From Lewinellaceae bacterium (GTDB lineage Bacteria > Bacteroidota > Bacteroidia > Chitinophagales > Saprospiraceae), in contig JACJXW010000005.1 of the NCBI GenBank assembly GCA_020636405.1, positions 248,001 through 312,000 on the forward strand: a DNA stretch of 64,000 nucleotides. Direction: 5' to 3'. Made by a program: the position numbers and the translations under genes. The notes under the pieces were generated by a model, which saw only the letters and a program-made list of their open reading frames with translations, ran no database searches and had not been told where the DNA came from. Every line of letters starts with the position of its first letter. Positions within the stretch are counted from its first letter, which is position 1. Below, piece after piece: positions 17,329 to 24,820 of the stretch.

Positions 17329-17467
17329 GAGGAAATCCCTTTTTTTCTGGTGGAAGCATCTGCAGTCCCATCTTGACAGTACTCCGCAGGGAATATTCCG
17401 ACTTCCGATCCCGGCCTCCGCTGTCGGTACGGGACTCCCTGCGGTCGCTTCCGGCTTCCGGCTTCCC

Positions 17468-18181
17468 CTAGCTCCCCTCCGCCTCCATTACCCGCATATA
17501 ATACTCGTGAAGCCGGGTATTGAGCTTACCCACGATCCTCAGGGCGTCCTTCTTCTTTTGATCGGGCACGGGAAAAATGCTGCCCATAACGGCTGCAAAA
17601 TCATGCAGGCGCTGGTAAAAGGGAAAGGGTTTGTCCAGGTCCTCGAACTGCCCGTTCATAATGACCATGGCCTCGACGCCGTCTGTGGTCATGTCGGAAG
17701 TAGACCCGAAGCGGAGAACAAAGTAGGGTGGGGTGCTTTCCAGGCGAATGCCGGGGTCGGCTTCCAGGCTGGAGTTGAGGAAGAAACCCTGTATCTGTCC
17801 GCTCTTCAGGGAGGAGGTGGCGGTATCCAGCATAAAATACACATTTGAGAAGTCATAGGCCTCTGCAAACGCGGCCATCATGTTCTCGTTGAATTCCTTT
17901 CTGTCTGCCAAAGTTTCTTCGAGTTGTTTTTCAATCCTTTTCCGGTTGGGGTTATCCGGGCTGGTACTACTGAGGATGTCTTTAAGGGCATTGGCCTTGG
18001 CCTGGGAAGAAGGAAGCCGGACGATCAGCGTCCCGCCTTTCAGCGTTTTTATGCCTTCGTGGGCTATTTCGGCGCGCTCCTGGCGGGGCAGGGGAGTATC
18101 CTGTCCTGCCGTAACATCTGGTAACAAGAAGAGGACAGAAGTGAGAAAGAGGGTAGAACAAAAGATATTTAATGCTCGCAT
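17468..18181 (-). CDS. Secreted protein of unknown function
   Basis: The 237-residue protein has a clear signal peptide from the ATG at 18181 (MRALNIFCSTLFLTSVLFLL). The mature part has a long amphipathic first half with charged stretches and an SLKSGQIQGFFLNSSLE segment, a PYFVLRFG strand and a helical C-terminus. I see no domain I can name. It is transcribed towards the lptB group, divergently from the moxR/bat operon, so it might be linked to that operon, but there is no direct evidence. It is expected to be periplasmic. Confidence 0.65.
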   Translation of the reverse strand: MRALNIFCSTLFLTSVLFLLPDVTAGQDTPLPRQERAEIAHEGIKTLKGGTLIVRLPSSQAKANALKDILSSTSPDNPNRKRIEKQLEETLADRKEFNENMMAAFAEAYDFSNVYFMLDTATSSLKSGQIQGFFLNSSLEADPGIRLESTPPYFVLRFGSTSDMTTDGVEAMVIMNGQFEDLDKPFPFYQRLHDFAAVMGSIFPVPDQKKKDALRIVGKLNTRLHEYYMRVMEAEGS

Positions 18182-18344
18182 GCTTGTTAATATTGAGTTA
18201 ATTTCCTTTAATGGCTTTACCCCGGAGCAATCCAAGGGGCTGTGACTGTGTTAATATTCAAAAAATTAGCAAATTTGTGTGCCCGGGCGAGAGCCCTTTG
18301 CAAGAACTACGACAAAACCGATCCCACAAGCAAGCTCAAAAGAT

Positions 18345-19340
18345 ATGCAATCAATTGATATTGAAGCACTCAACCAGCAAATTTATATTGATAGTGCCTT
18401 TGTTGAAACCCTGCAGCAAGAAGCCGCCAAAGTAATTGTCGGCCAGGATAAGATGATGGAGCGCCTCCTGCTCGGCCTGCTCTGCCGGGGGCACGTTCTG
18501 CTGGAGGGCCTTCCCGGCCTGGCAAAGACCCTGGCCATCAAAACGCTTTCCAAAGCCATTGACGCCCAATTCAGCCGCATCCAATTTACCCCCGACCTGT
18601 TGCCGGCGGACATTATCGGCACCATGATCTACAACCCCAGCACCAACCAGTTTACCGTCCGCAAAGGGCCGGTATTCGCCAATTTCATCCTCGCCGATGA
18701 GATCAACCGGGCGCCTGCCAAGGTGCAGAGCGCTCTGCTGGAAGCCATGCAGGAACGGCAGGTGACCATCGGCAACGACACGTTCACCCTCGAAGAGCCC
18801 TTCCTGGTACTGGCGACCCAGAACCCTATCGAGCAGGAGGGCACTTATCCGCTTCCTGAAGCTCAGGTCGACCGCTTTATGCTCAAGGTGAAGATCACCT
18901 ATCCGAACAAGGAAGAAGAGCGGGAGATCATCCGCCGCAACCTCTCCGGCGATGTCTTCACTGAGATCCATCCCGTAGTGAAGCCGGCCGATATTCTCAA
19001 AGCCCGGGAATCGGTGCGCAAGATCTACATGGACGAGAAGATCGAACGTTATATCCTCGATATCGTCTTTGCCACCCGTACCCCGGGAGAGTACGGGCTG
19101 CGCAACCTGGAACCCCTTATCAATTACGGCGGTTCTCCTCGGGCAAGCATTAACCTGGCGCTGGCTTCCAAGGCTCATGCCTTCCTCCAGCGCCGCGGTT
19201 ATGTCATACCGGAAGATGTACGCAATATCTGCCATGATGTGATGCGCCACCGCCTGGGGCTGACCTATGAGGCGGAAGCGGAGAATATCACACAGGAAGA
19301 CATCATCAACAAAGTGTTGGATACGATAGAGGTACCTTAG
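18345..19340 (+). CDS. MoxR-family AAA+ ATPase (Bat operon)
   Basis: The 331-residue protein is a MoxR AAA+ ATPase: Walker A LEGLPGLAKT, Walker B FILADEINRAP, and sensor 1 in LATQNPIEQEGTYPLPEAQVDRF. MoxR proteins act as chaperones, often together with von Willebrand factor A (VWA) domain proteins, to insert cofactors or mature complexes. Here it heads an eight-gene Bat-type operon with a 164-base divergent promoter region upstream. The start at 18345 (MQSIDIEALNQQ) was preferred because the longer reading from 18279 is out of family. The cluster is known in Bacteroides as the aerotolerance (batI) operon. Confidence 0.92.
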   Translation: MQSIDIEALNQQIYIDSAFVETLQQEAAKVIVGQDKMMERLLLGLLCRGHVLLEGLPGLAKTLAIKTLSKAIDAQFSRIQFTPDLLPADIIGTMIYNPSTNQFTVRKGPVFANFILADEINRAPAKVQSALLEAMQERQVTIGNDTFTLEEPFLVLATQNPIEQEGTYPLPEAQVDRFMLKVKITYPNKEEEREIIRRNLSGDVFTEIHPVVKPADILKARESVRKIYMDEKIERYILDIVFATRTPGEYGLRNLEPLINYGGSPRASINLALASKAHAFLQRRGYVIPEDVRNICHDVMRHRLGLTYEAEAENITQEDIINKVLDTIEVP

Positions 19341-19352
19341 TAAGGAATCAGG

Positions 19353-19421
19353 GATTGAAGGAATGAGGGATTGAATACGAGCATTGCCCAATCATTCCTT
19401 CATTTCTTCATTTCTTCAATC
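19353..19421. repeat. Inverted repeat of GATTGAAGGAATGAGG type
   Basis: Arms at 19353-19368 and 19406-19421 match at 14 of 16 positions. The gap is 88 bases and lies between moxR and the DUF58 gene, inside the bat operon. It could be an intergenic palindromic element read as an RNA hairpin. Confidence 0.45.
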
Positions 19422-19428
19422 ATTATAC

Positions 19429-20298
19429 ATGGAAACCAGCGAACTCCTCAAGAAAGTCAGGAAGATCGAGATCAAGACCAAGGGCTTGAGCAAGCACCTG
19501 TTTTCCGGAGAGTACCACAGTGCTTTCAAGGGCAGGGGGATGTCTTTCAGTGAAGTTCGCGACTACCAGTACGGGGATGACGTGCGCAATATCGACTGGA
19601 ACGTGACTGCCCGGACCGGCGACCCGCACGTCAAGATCTTTGAGGAGGAGCGGGAGCTGACGGTAATGCTGCTCATCGATATGAGCCGGTCTTCTTTTTT
19701 CGGCACTGTCAACCAGCTGAAAAATGAAGTGATCACGGAGATCTGCGCTGTACTGGCCTTTTCGGCCATCAACAACAACGACAAGGTAGGGGTGGCGTTC
19801 TTTTCCGATAAGGTTGAAAAGTACATTCCCGCCAAGAAAGGGCGGCAGCACATTCTGCGCATCATTCGCGAATTGATCGACTTTGAGCCTCAGGGCCATG
19901 GTACCGACATCGGGGTGATGCTGGAGTATTTCAACAACATCGTCAAGAAGCGCAGCATCTGTTTTTTGCTTTCCGACTTCCTGGCAAAGGGTTACGAATC
20001 CCCCCTGCGTATTGCGGCGCGCCGCCACGATGTGATCGGGGTGAACATCATCGACCCCCGGGAGGAGGAGCTGCCCGATGTAGGCCTCATTCGCGCCCGG
20101 GATGCCGAGTCCGGTGAAATGCGGTGGATCGATACTTCTTCCCGCCGCCTGCGGCAGCATTATGCCGCCTGGCACCAGGATCACCTTGCTTATTTCCGGA
20201 ATTCCTTTAAAAAGGTGGGCGCTGATGTGGTGAACATCAGGACCAATGAATCCTATGTTAATGCTTTACTGAAGTTTTTCCAGCAACGGGCTCATTAA
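19429..20298 (+). CDS. DUF58 domain protein (Bat operon)
   Basis: The 289-residue protein has the DUF58 signature: an N-terminal RKIEIKTKGLSKHLFSGEYHSAFKGRG and YQYGDDVRNIDWNVTARTGDPHVK segment. A downstream region has a VWA-like fold with LLIDMSRSSFFG. DUF58 proteins are partners of MoxR ATPases and are encoded next to them in Bat operons. The protein is soluble by sequence. ATG 19429 gives METSELLKKVR, a usual start. It should act with MoxR and the BatA/B proteins in envelope stress resistance. Confidence 0.9.
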   Translation: METSELLKKVRKIEIKTKGLSKHLFSGEYHSAFKGRGMSFSEVRDYQYGDDVRNIDWNVTARTGDPHVKIFEEERELTVMLLIDMSRSSFFGTVNQLKNEVITEICAVLAFSAINNNDKVGVAFFSDKVEKYIPAKKGRQHILRIIRELIDFEPQGHGTDIGVMLEYFNNIVKKRSICFLLSDFLAKGYESPLRIAARRHDVIGVNIIDPREEELPDVGLIRARDAESGEMRWIDTSSRRLRQHYAAWHQDHLAYFRNSFKKVGADVVNIRTNESYVNALLKFFQQRAH

Positions 20299-20347
20299 GA
20301 GGCGGGGCCGTATGGAGATATATGTGGATTTACGTAGAAAGACAACT

Positions 20348-21343
20348 ATGACGAAGAGCAGGAAAAAGGCAGGCATACTAACGAGGGCCAGCCGCTTTCT
20401 CTGGCTTTGGTTACTGCTTGGGGGGGCGTACCTTCCGATGCTGGCCCAACCCAATGTAGGGGCGGCCCTCAGCGCCACGAAGATGCTTATTGGCGACCAG
20501 GTGACGCTTACCATCACGGCCAGTTACAAGCCGCCGGTGGAAGTGCAAAGCATAGGTTTTGACGCCCTCAACCGGGAACCTCGGCTGGAAGTCCTCCGAG
20601 CTGAACGCTTTGAAAGAGAAGGGGAAAACGGATTGCGGATTGCCGAAGTGGAGATCAAGCTTACCTGCTTCGATTCGGGCTATTATTTCATCCCCCCCAT
20701 CCCCATTGCCTACACGCTCAATGGCCGTCAGGATACCGTCAGGACCAATCAACTGGGACTGGAGGTAGGCACCATTCCGGTCGGCCCCGAAACCACACAG
20801 ATTCAACCCATCAAAGGGATCATCGAAGAGCCTGTCAATTTCCGGGATCTGTTGCCCTATCTCATTGGCGCCGCCCTGGTACTGATCGTGGCCGGAGGCC
20901 TGGTATTCTATTTCTGGCAGAGGAAAAAACCGGAACCACCGCCGGTTCCTCCCCGAAAAGTGCCGGCCCACCTGCTGGCACAGGAACAACTGGATGCCCT
21001 GGAGCAACAAAAACTCTGGCAACAGGGCGAGGTGAAGCAGTACCACAGCCAACTGACTCACATCCTGCGGCAATACCTGGAACGCCGCTATGGCATCAAA
21101 GCGCTGGAACAGACAACGGAAGAGATACTGCAAAGCCTCGAACCGGTGAGCAGGGAAGATGCTTTTGATAACAGCCATCTCCGGGAGTTGCTTCGGACGG
21201 TAGACCTGGTGAAGTTCGCCAAAGCGGCGCCGCCGGCATCCTTCCATGCTGAGGCAATGGAAAAAGTAAGAGGCTTTGTCGCACAGACTAAAGATGAAGC
21301 TTTAGAAATAGAGGTTCCGGAAAAGGATGAATTGGAAACATGA
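20348..21343 (+). CDS. BatD-like membrane protein (Bat operon)
   Basis: The 331-residue protein starts with a signal peptide (MTKSRKKAGILTRASRFLWLWLLLGGAYLPMLAQ), then an extracytoplasmic Ig-like domain of the type found in BatD (TKMLIGDQVTLTITASY, then IPPIPIAYTLNGRQD). A single membrane helix lies at about residues 170-190 (LIGAALVLIVAGGLVFYFW), followed by a cytoplasmic helical domain with LRQYLERRYGIKALEQTTEE, similar to the C-terminal tail of DUF4381-type proteins. It sits between DUF58 and batA and overlaps batA by 4 bases (ATGA). It is probably a membrane-anchored scaffold. Confidence 0.78.
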   Translation: MTKSRKKAGILTRASRFLWLWLLLGGAYLPMLAQPNVGAALSATKMLIGDQVTLTITASYKPPVEVQSIGFDALNREPRLEVLRAERFEREGENGLRIAEVEIKLTCFDSGYYFIPPIPIAYTLNGRQDTVRTNQLGLEVGTIPVGPETTQIQPIKGIIEEPVNFRDLLPYLIGAALVLIVAGGLVFYFWQRKKPEPPPVPPRKVPAHLLAQEQLDALEQQKLWQQGEVKQYHSQLTHILRQYLERRYGIKALEQTTEEILQSLEPVSREDAFDNSHLRELLRTVDLVKFAKAAPPASFHAEAMEKVRGFVAQTKDEALEIEVPEKDELET

Positions 21344-22344
21344 TATTCAACGAGAACATACAATTCGTAAACCCGGAGTTTTTCCTGCTCCTTTTGCTCT
21401 TGCCCCTGGTAGGGTACTGGTACCTGCGGCGGCGGCGGCGGCATTATGCCGCGCTGCGCATGCCCAGCCTGGACAGCATCCGGGGGATGCGTTCCTGGCG
21501 CGGCCGAATGCGGGCCGCTTTGCCTGTCCTTAGAGCTGCTGCCTTTATTGCACTGGTGGTTGCCATGGCGCGGCCTCAGGAAGTGCTCAAGGAGGAGGAA
21601 GTCGATGCGGAAGGCATTGACATCATGATGGCCCTCGACTTGTCGAGCAGCATGCTGGCCCAGGATTTTAAGCCAGACCGCCTGGAGGTGAGCAAACGGG
21701 TAGCCGGAGCGTTCATTGACAAGCGCCGGTATGACCGCATCGGCCTGGCCGTCTTTGCCGGGGAGGCCTTTACCAAGTGTCCCCTTACGACCGACCACCG
21801 CGTGTTGAAGAACTTCCTGGCAGCATTGGAGTGCGGCATTCTGGAAGATGGAACGGCCATCGGCATGGGGCTGGCCACCGCCGTCCACCATCTGGAGGAG
21901 AGCGAGGCCAAAAGCAAGGTAGTCATCCTTTTGACGGATGGGGTAAACAACGCCGGCTATATCAACCCGCTGATGGCGGCCCAGATCGCCCAGAATGTAG
22001 GCGTCAAGGTATATACCATCGGGGTAGGCTCCACAGGGGACGCCCTTACGCCGGTGAGCCGCCGCAGTGACGGGCGTTATATTTTCGGGCTTGCCCGCGT
22101 GGAGATCGACGAAGAGCTACTGCGGAATATTGCCAGTATGACGGACGGGGAATATTTCCGGGCGACCTCCGCCGAAAGCCTGGAACGTATTTACGACAAG
22201 ATCGACCAGCTGGAAAAAACCAAAATTGAAGTGACGGTGCTGAAGCGCTACAGTGAGGCTTTTCACCCCTTTGTATTCTGGGCGCTTATATTTCTGTTGC
22301 TGGAGGCGCTCCTGCGTTATACTGTTCTGCGGACGATACCGTGA
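21340..22344 (+). CDS. batA: BatA, VWA-domain membrane protein
   Basis: The 334-residue protein has an N-terminal membrane helix pair (FFLLLLLLPLVGYWYL and VLRAAAFIALVVAMA), a central VWA domain with MIDAS residues DLSSS and the LTDGVNN loop, and a C-terminal membrane segment (FVFWALIFLLLEALL). It starts at an ATGA overlap with the previous gene. In Bacteroides this type of protein (BatA) is required for aerotolerance and interacts with BatB. The VWA domain faces the periplasm or cytosol according to published models; the sequence does not settle this. Confidence 0.88.
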   Translation: MIFNENIQFVNPEFFLLLLLLPLVGYWYLRRRRRHYAALRMPSLDSIRGMRSWRGRMRAALPVLRAAAFIALVVAMARPQEVLKEEEVDAEGIDIMMALDLSSSMLAQDFKPDRLEVSKRVAGAFIDKRRYDRIGLAVFAGEAFTKCPLTTDHRVLKNFLAALECGILEDGTAIGMGLATAVHHLEESEAKSKVVILLTDGVNNAGYINPLMAAQIAQNVGVKVYTIGVGSTGDALTPVSRRSDGRYIFGLARVEIDEELLRNIASMTDGEYFRATSAESLERIYDKIDQLEKTKIEVTVLKRYSEAFHPFVFWALIFLLLEALLRYTVLRTIP

Positions 22345-22434
22345 CATTTCCCCGCAGGGAGCATTTCTTCATCTCGAATTGAAAAATTCGGGATGACTCC
22401 TGAACAACCCAAAACCAACAATAACCAACAGCCA

Positions 22435-23466
22435 ATGCTCCGATTCGAGTACACCGAAAATTTATATGCCCTGGGCTTGTTGCCGGTCCTGCTGTTGTTC
22501 TTCTGGCTGGCCTGGCGTGCCCGGCTGCGGGCCATTCGCCGTTTCGGGGACAGTAATTTGATGGAACGGCTTATGCCGGAAGTTTCCCCATCCAGGCATT
22601 ACCTGAAATTCGGGCTTCTGTTGCTGGCCCTGGCATTATTGGCGATCGGTTGGGCCAATCCGCAATATGGCACCAAGTTGGTTAAATACAAGCGCAAGAG
22701 TGTCGATGTATTCATCGCTTTTGATGTTTCGCAGAGTATGATGGCGCAGGACATCTCTCCCAGCCGTCTTGGCCGAGCGAGCCGCTTCGCCCAGAACCTG
22801 GTGGAAGGGCTGAGCAGCGAACGCTTGGGGCTGATCCTTTTTGCCGGCAGCGCCTTCGTGCAGTCTCCCATCACCCAGGATTTCAATTCCATCATCCTGG
22901 CGCTGCGCAGCGCCAGCCCTAATATGATCCCCAACCAGGGGACGGCCATTGCCGAGGCCATCGGCCTGGCGGAGGATTCTTTTGAAGAAAACAACAAAAG
23001 CCACAAGGCGTTAATCATAATAACGGATGGAGAAAACCACGATGAGGACGCCGTCAGCCGGGCCCGCGAAGCCCGCGAGAACGGCCTTTTGATCTTCACC
23101 GTGGGCGTTGGGACCGAGGCTGGAAGCTTTATACCCGCTTATGAAAACGGAAGGGAAGGCTACAAACGGGACCAGACGGGCAACCCGGTAATGAGCCGCC
23201 TCAATGAGCAGACGCTGCGCCAGGTGGCCGAAGCCGGCGACGGCAGCTACTTCAATCTCAGCGCGGGTAGCGAACGCGTCCTGGAAGCCCTCAAAACACG
23301 AATTAATGATATGGAGAAGAGAGAACTGGAACAGCGCGTTTTTTCCGAATACAACAGCTATTTCCAGTGGTTTGTCGGCCTCGCCATCCTGGCCCTGATA
23401 ATAGAATTCCTGATCTCCTACCGCCGCTCTCGCCGGATGGCCGGTGGACGATTTTCAGAGTTTTAA
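22435..23466 (+). CDS. batB: BatB, VWA-domain membrane protein
   Basis: The 343-residue paralogue of BatA has an N-terminal membrane region (MLRFEYTENLYALGLLPVLLLFFWLAW), a VWA domain with DVSQS and ITDGENHDEDAV, and a C-terminal helix (WFVGLAILALIIEFLI). The frame allows an ATG at 22393, but the 22435 start fits the batB family and avoids a Asn/Gln-rich leader. Compared with BatA it has a longer DQTGNP loop. BatB partners with BatA to form a complex with BatC in the aerotolerance system. It is followed at 3 bases by batC. Confidence 0.88.
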   Translation: MLRFEYTENLYALGLLPVLLLFFWLAWRARLRAIRRFGDSNLMERLMPEVSPSRHYLKFGLLLLALALLAIGWANPQYGTKLVKYKRKSVDVFIAFDVSQSMMAQDISPSRLGRASRFAQNLVEGLSSERLGLILFAGSAFVQSPITQDFNSIILALRSASPNMIPNQGTAIAEAIGLAEDSFEENNKSHKALIIITDGENHDEDAVSRAREARENGLLIFTVGVGTEAGSFIPAYENGREGYKRDQTGNPVMSRLNEQTLRQVAEAGDGSYFNLSAGSERVLEALKTRINDMEKRELEQRVFSEYNSYFQWFVGLAILALIIEFLISYRRSRRMAGGRFSEF

Positions 23467-23468
23467 AA

Positions 23469-24251
23469 ATGCCAGAAGCTATGGAACATAACCGCGTATT
23501 ATTGGCCTTGCTGGGGCTCCTCCTTACGGCCTCCTGCCTGAGCGCACAGCCGGCGCACCGCTACCTCCGCCAGGGTAATGAGGCTTACGAAGAACAGGAC
23601 TACAAAAGTGCGGAGGAGTATTACCGAAAGTCGTTAACCGACCGTGGCTCAGCTAAAGGAAACTACAACCTGGGCAATGCCATTTACCAACAAGGAAGGT
23701 ACAAAGAATCCATTCGCCGTTTTGAACATGCCGCCCAAACGTCGAAAGATGAGGAGGCTAAAGCTTCCGCCTTTCACAACCTGGGCAACGCTTACCTGCA
23801 GGAGCGGGAGTACGAAAAGGCAATAGAGGCCTACAAGAACAGCCTGCGCCTGAGGCCGGCGGATCAATCCACCAAATACAACCTGGCGATGGCCCAAAGG
23901 CTGATGATAGAAGAGAAACAGAGGCAGGAGCAACAGCAAAACCAGGATCAGCAGCAGCAGCAGCAAGAACAACAACAGGATCAACAACAAAGCGGACAAG
24001 GGCAGGGCCAGCAGGAGGAGCAACAACAGCAGCAGCAATCCTCGTCTGGCCAACAGAACCAGCAACAAGCTCAGCCCAATGCCAACCAGGACCCCCAGCA
24101 AAGCGGAAAACCGCAGCAGGAAGGACAGTCCCTTACCCAGGAAGAAGCGCAACGGCTGTTGCAGATCATTGAGGAGGAAGAGCTCCGCGTCCTGGAGAAA
24201 ATGAGAAATCAGCAGAATAACCCTGCAAAGAAGAGTGATAAAGATTGGTAA
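23469..24251 (+). CDS. batC: BatC, TPR protein with Gln-rich tail
   Basis: The 260-residue protein begins with a signal peptide (MPEAMEHNRVLLALLGLLLTA), then three to four tetratricopeptide repeats (GNYNLGNAIYQQGRYKESIRRFE, then FHNLGNAYLQEREYEKAIEAY). A low-complexity Gln-rich stretch occupies roughly residues 155-225, and a helical C-terminus follows. BatC scaffolds the BatA/BatB complex in Bacteroides. The poly-Gln region is long for the family. It overlaps nothing and is followed by two BatD-like genes. Confidence 0.85.
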   Translation: MPEAMEHNRVLLALLGLLLTASCLSAQPAHRYLRQGNEAYEEQDYKSAEEYYRKSLTDRGSAKGNYNLGNAIYQQGRYKESIRRFEHAAQTSKDEEAKASAFHNLGNAYLQEREYEKAIEAYKNSLRLRPADQSTKYNLAMAQRLMIEEKQRQEQQQNQDQQQQQQEQQQDQQQSGQGQGQQEEQQQQQQSSSGQQNQQQAQPNANQDPQQSGKPQQEGQSLTQEEAQRLLQIIEEEELRVLEKMRNQQNNPAKKSDKDW

Positions 24252-24261
24252 ACTTAAAAAC

Positions 24262-24813
24262 ATGCAAACTATGAAGAAAGTGCTCCCTTCGATTTTCGCC
24301 ATTGCCTTGTCTCTCGGCCTGCTTTCTGCACAGAACGACGCAACTTTCAGGGTCGAGGTGAGCAGCGATTCCATTCTGATGGGCAATTACTTCAAAGTTA
24401 CCTTCTCCCTGGAAAGCGCCGGCGGAGAAAACTTTCAACCGCCCATTTTTTCCGGCTTTGACGTCGTCAGCGGCCCCAACTATTCTTCCAGTTTTAGTAT
24501 GGTCAACGGTAAAGCCTCTCAAAGTGTGTCTTATACTTATTACCTTCGCCCCAGGGACGTAGGCAACTATTACATCGAACCGGCCAGTATCGCAGTTGGA
24601 GAGAAGGTCCTGGAAACCATTCCGGTGGCAGTCACCGTGGTGCCCAACCCGGATGGGGTGATCCAGGAACCCGAGGAAAGGAAAACATTGCCGGGTTTTG
24701 ATTGGGATTTTTGGGACAGGCCGTCTATCCCGCAGCCTTTCCTTCAGCCGGATGCGCCGGCGCCCCAACCCCAACAACAAAAAAAACCTAAACGAAAGAC
24801 CTATAAGATCTGA
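24262..24813 (+). CDS. Short BatD-like protein (N-terminal domain only)
   Basis: The 183-residue product has a signal peptide (MQTMKKVLPSIFAIALSLGLLSA) followed by one BatD Ig-like domain (LESAGGENFQPPIFSGFDVV, then YTYYLRPRDVGNYYIEPASI). It ends in a Pro/Gln-rich basic tail and has no membrane helix. The domain resembles the first domain of the full batD immediately downstream (compare NFTPPSFKDFIVVSGPN with NFQPPIFSGFDVVSGPN). It looks like a tandem duplicate retained without the C-terminal part, and it is intact rather than broken. A soluble periplasmic partner is plausible. Confidence 0.75.
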   Translation: MQTMKKVLPSIFAIALSLGLLSAQNDATFRVEVSSDSILMGNYFKVTFSLESAGGENFQPPIFSGFDVVSGPNYSSSFSMVNGKASQSVSYTYYLRPRDVGNYYIEPASIAVGEKVLETIPVAVTVVPNPDGVIQEPEERKTLPGFDWDFWDRPSIPQPFLQPDAPAPQPQQQKKPKRKTYKI

Positions 24814-24820
24814 TTGTGCT

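Noticed and set aside
23930..24120. Gln-codon-rich repeats as a possible CRISPR or repeat array
   Set aside because: They lie in frame in batC and encode a low-complexity linker; units are irregular and no spacers are present.
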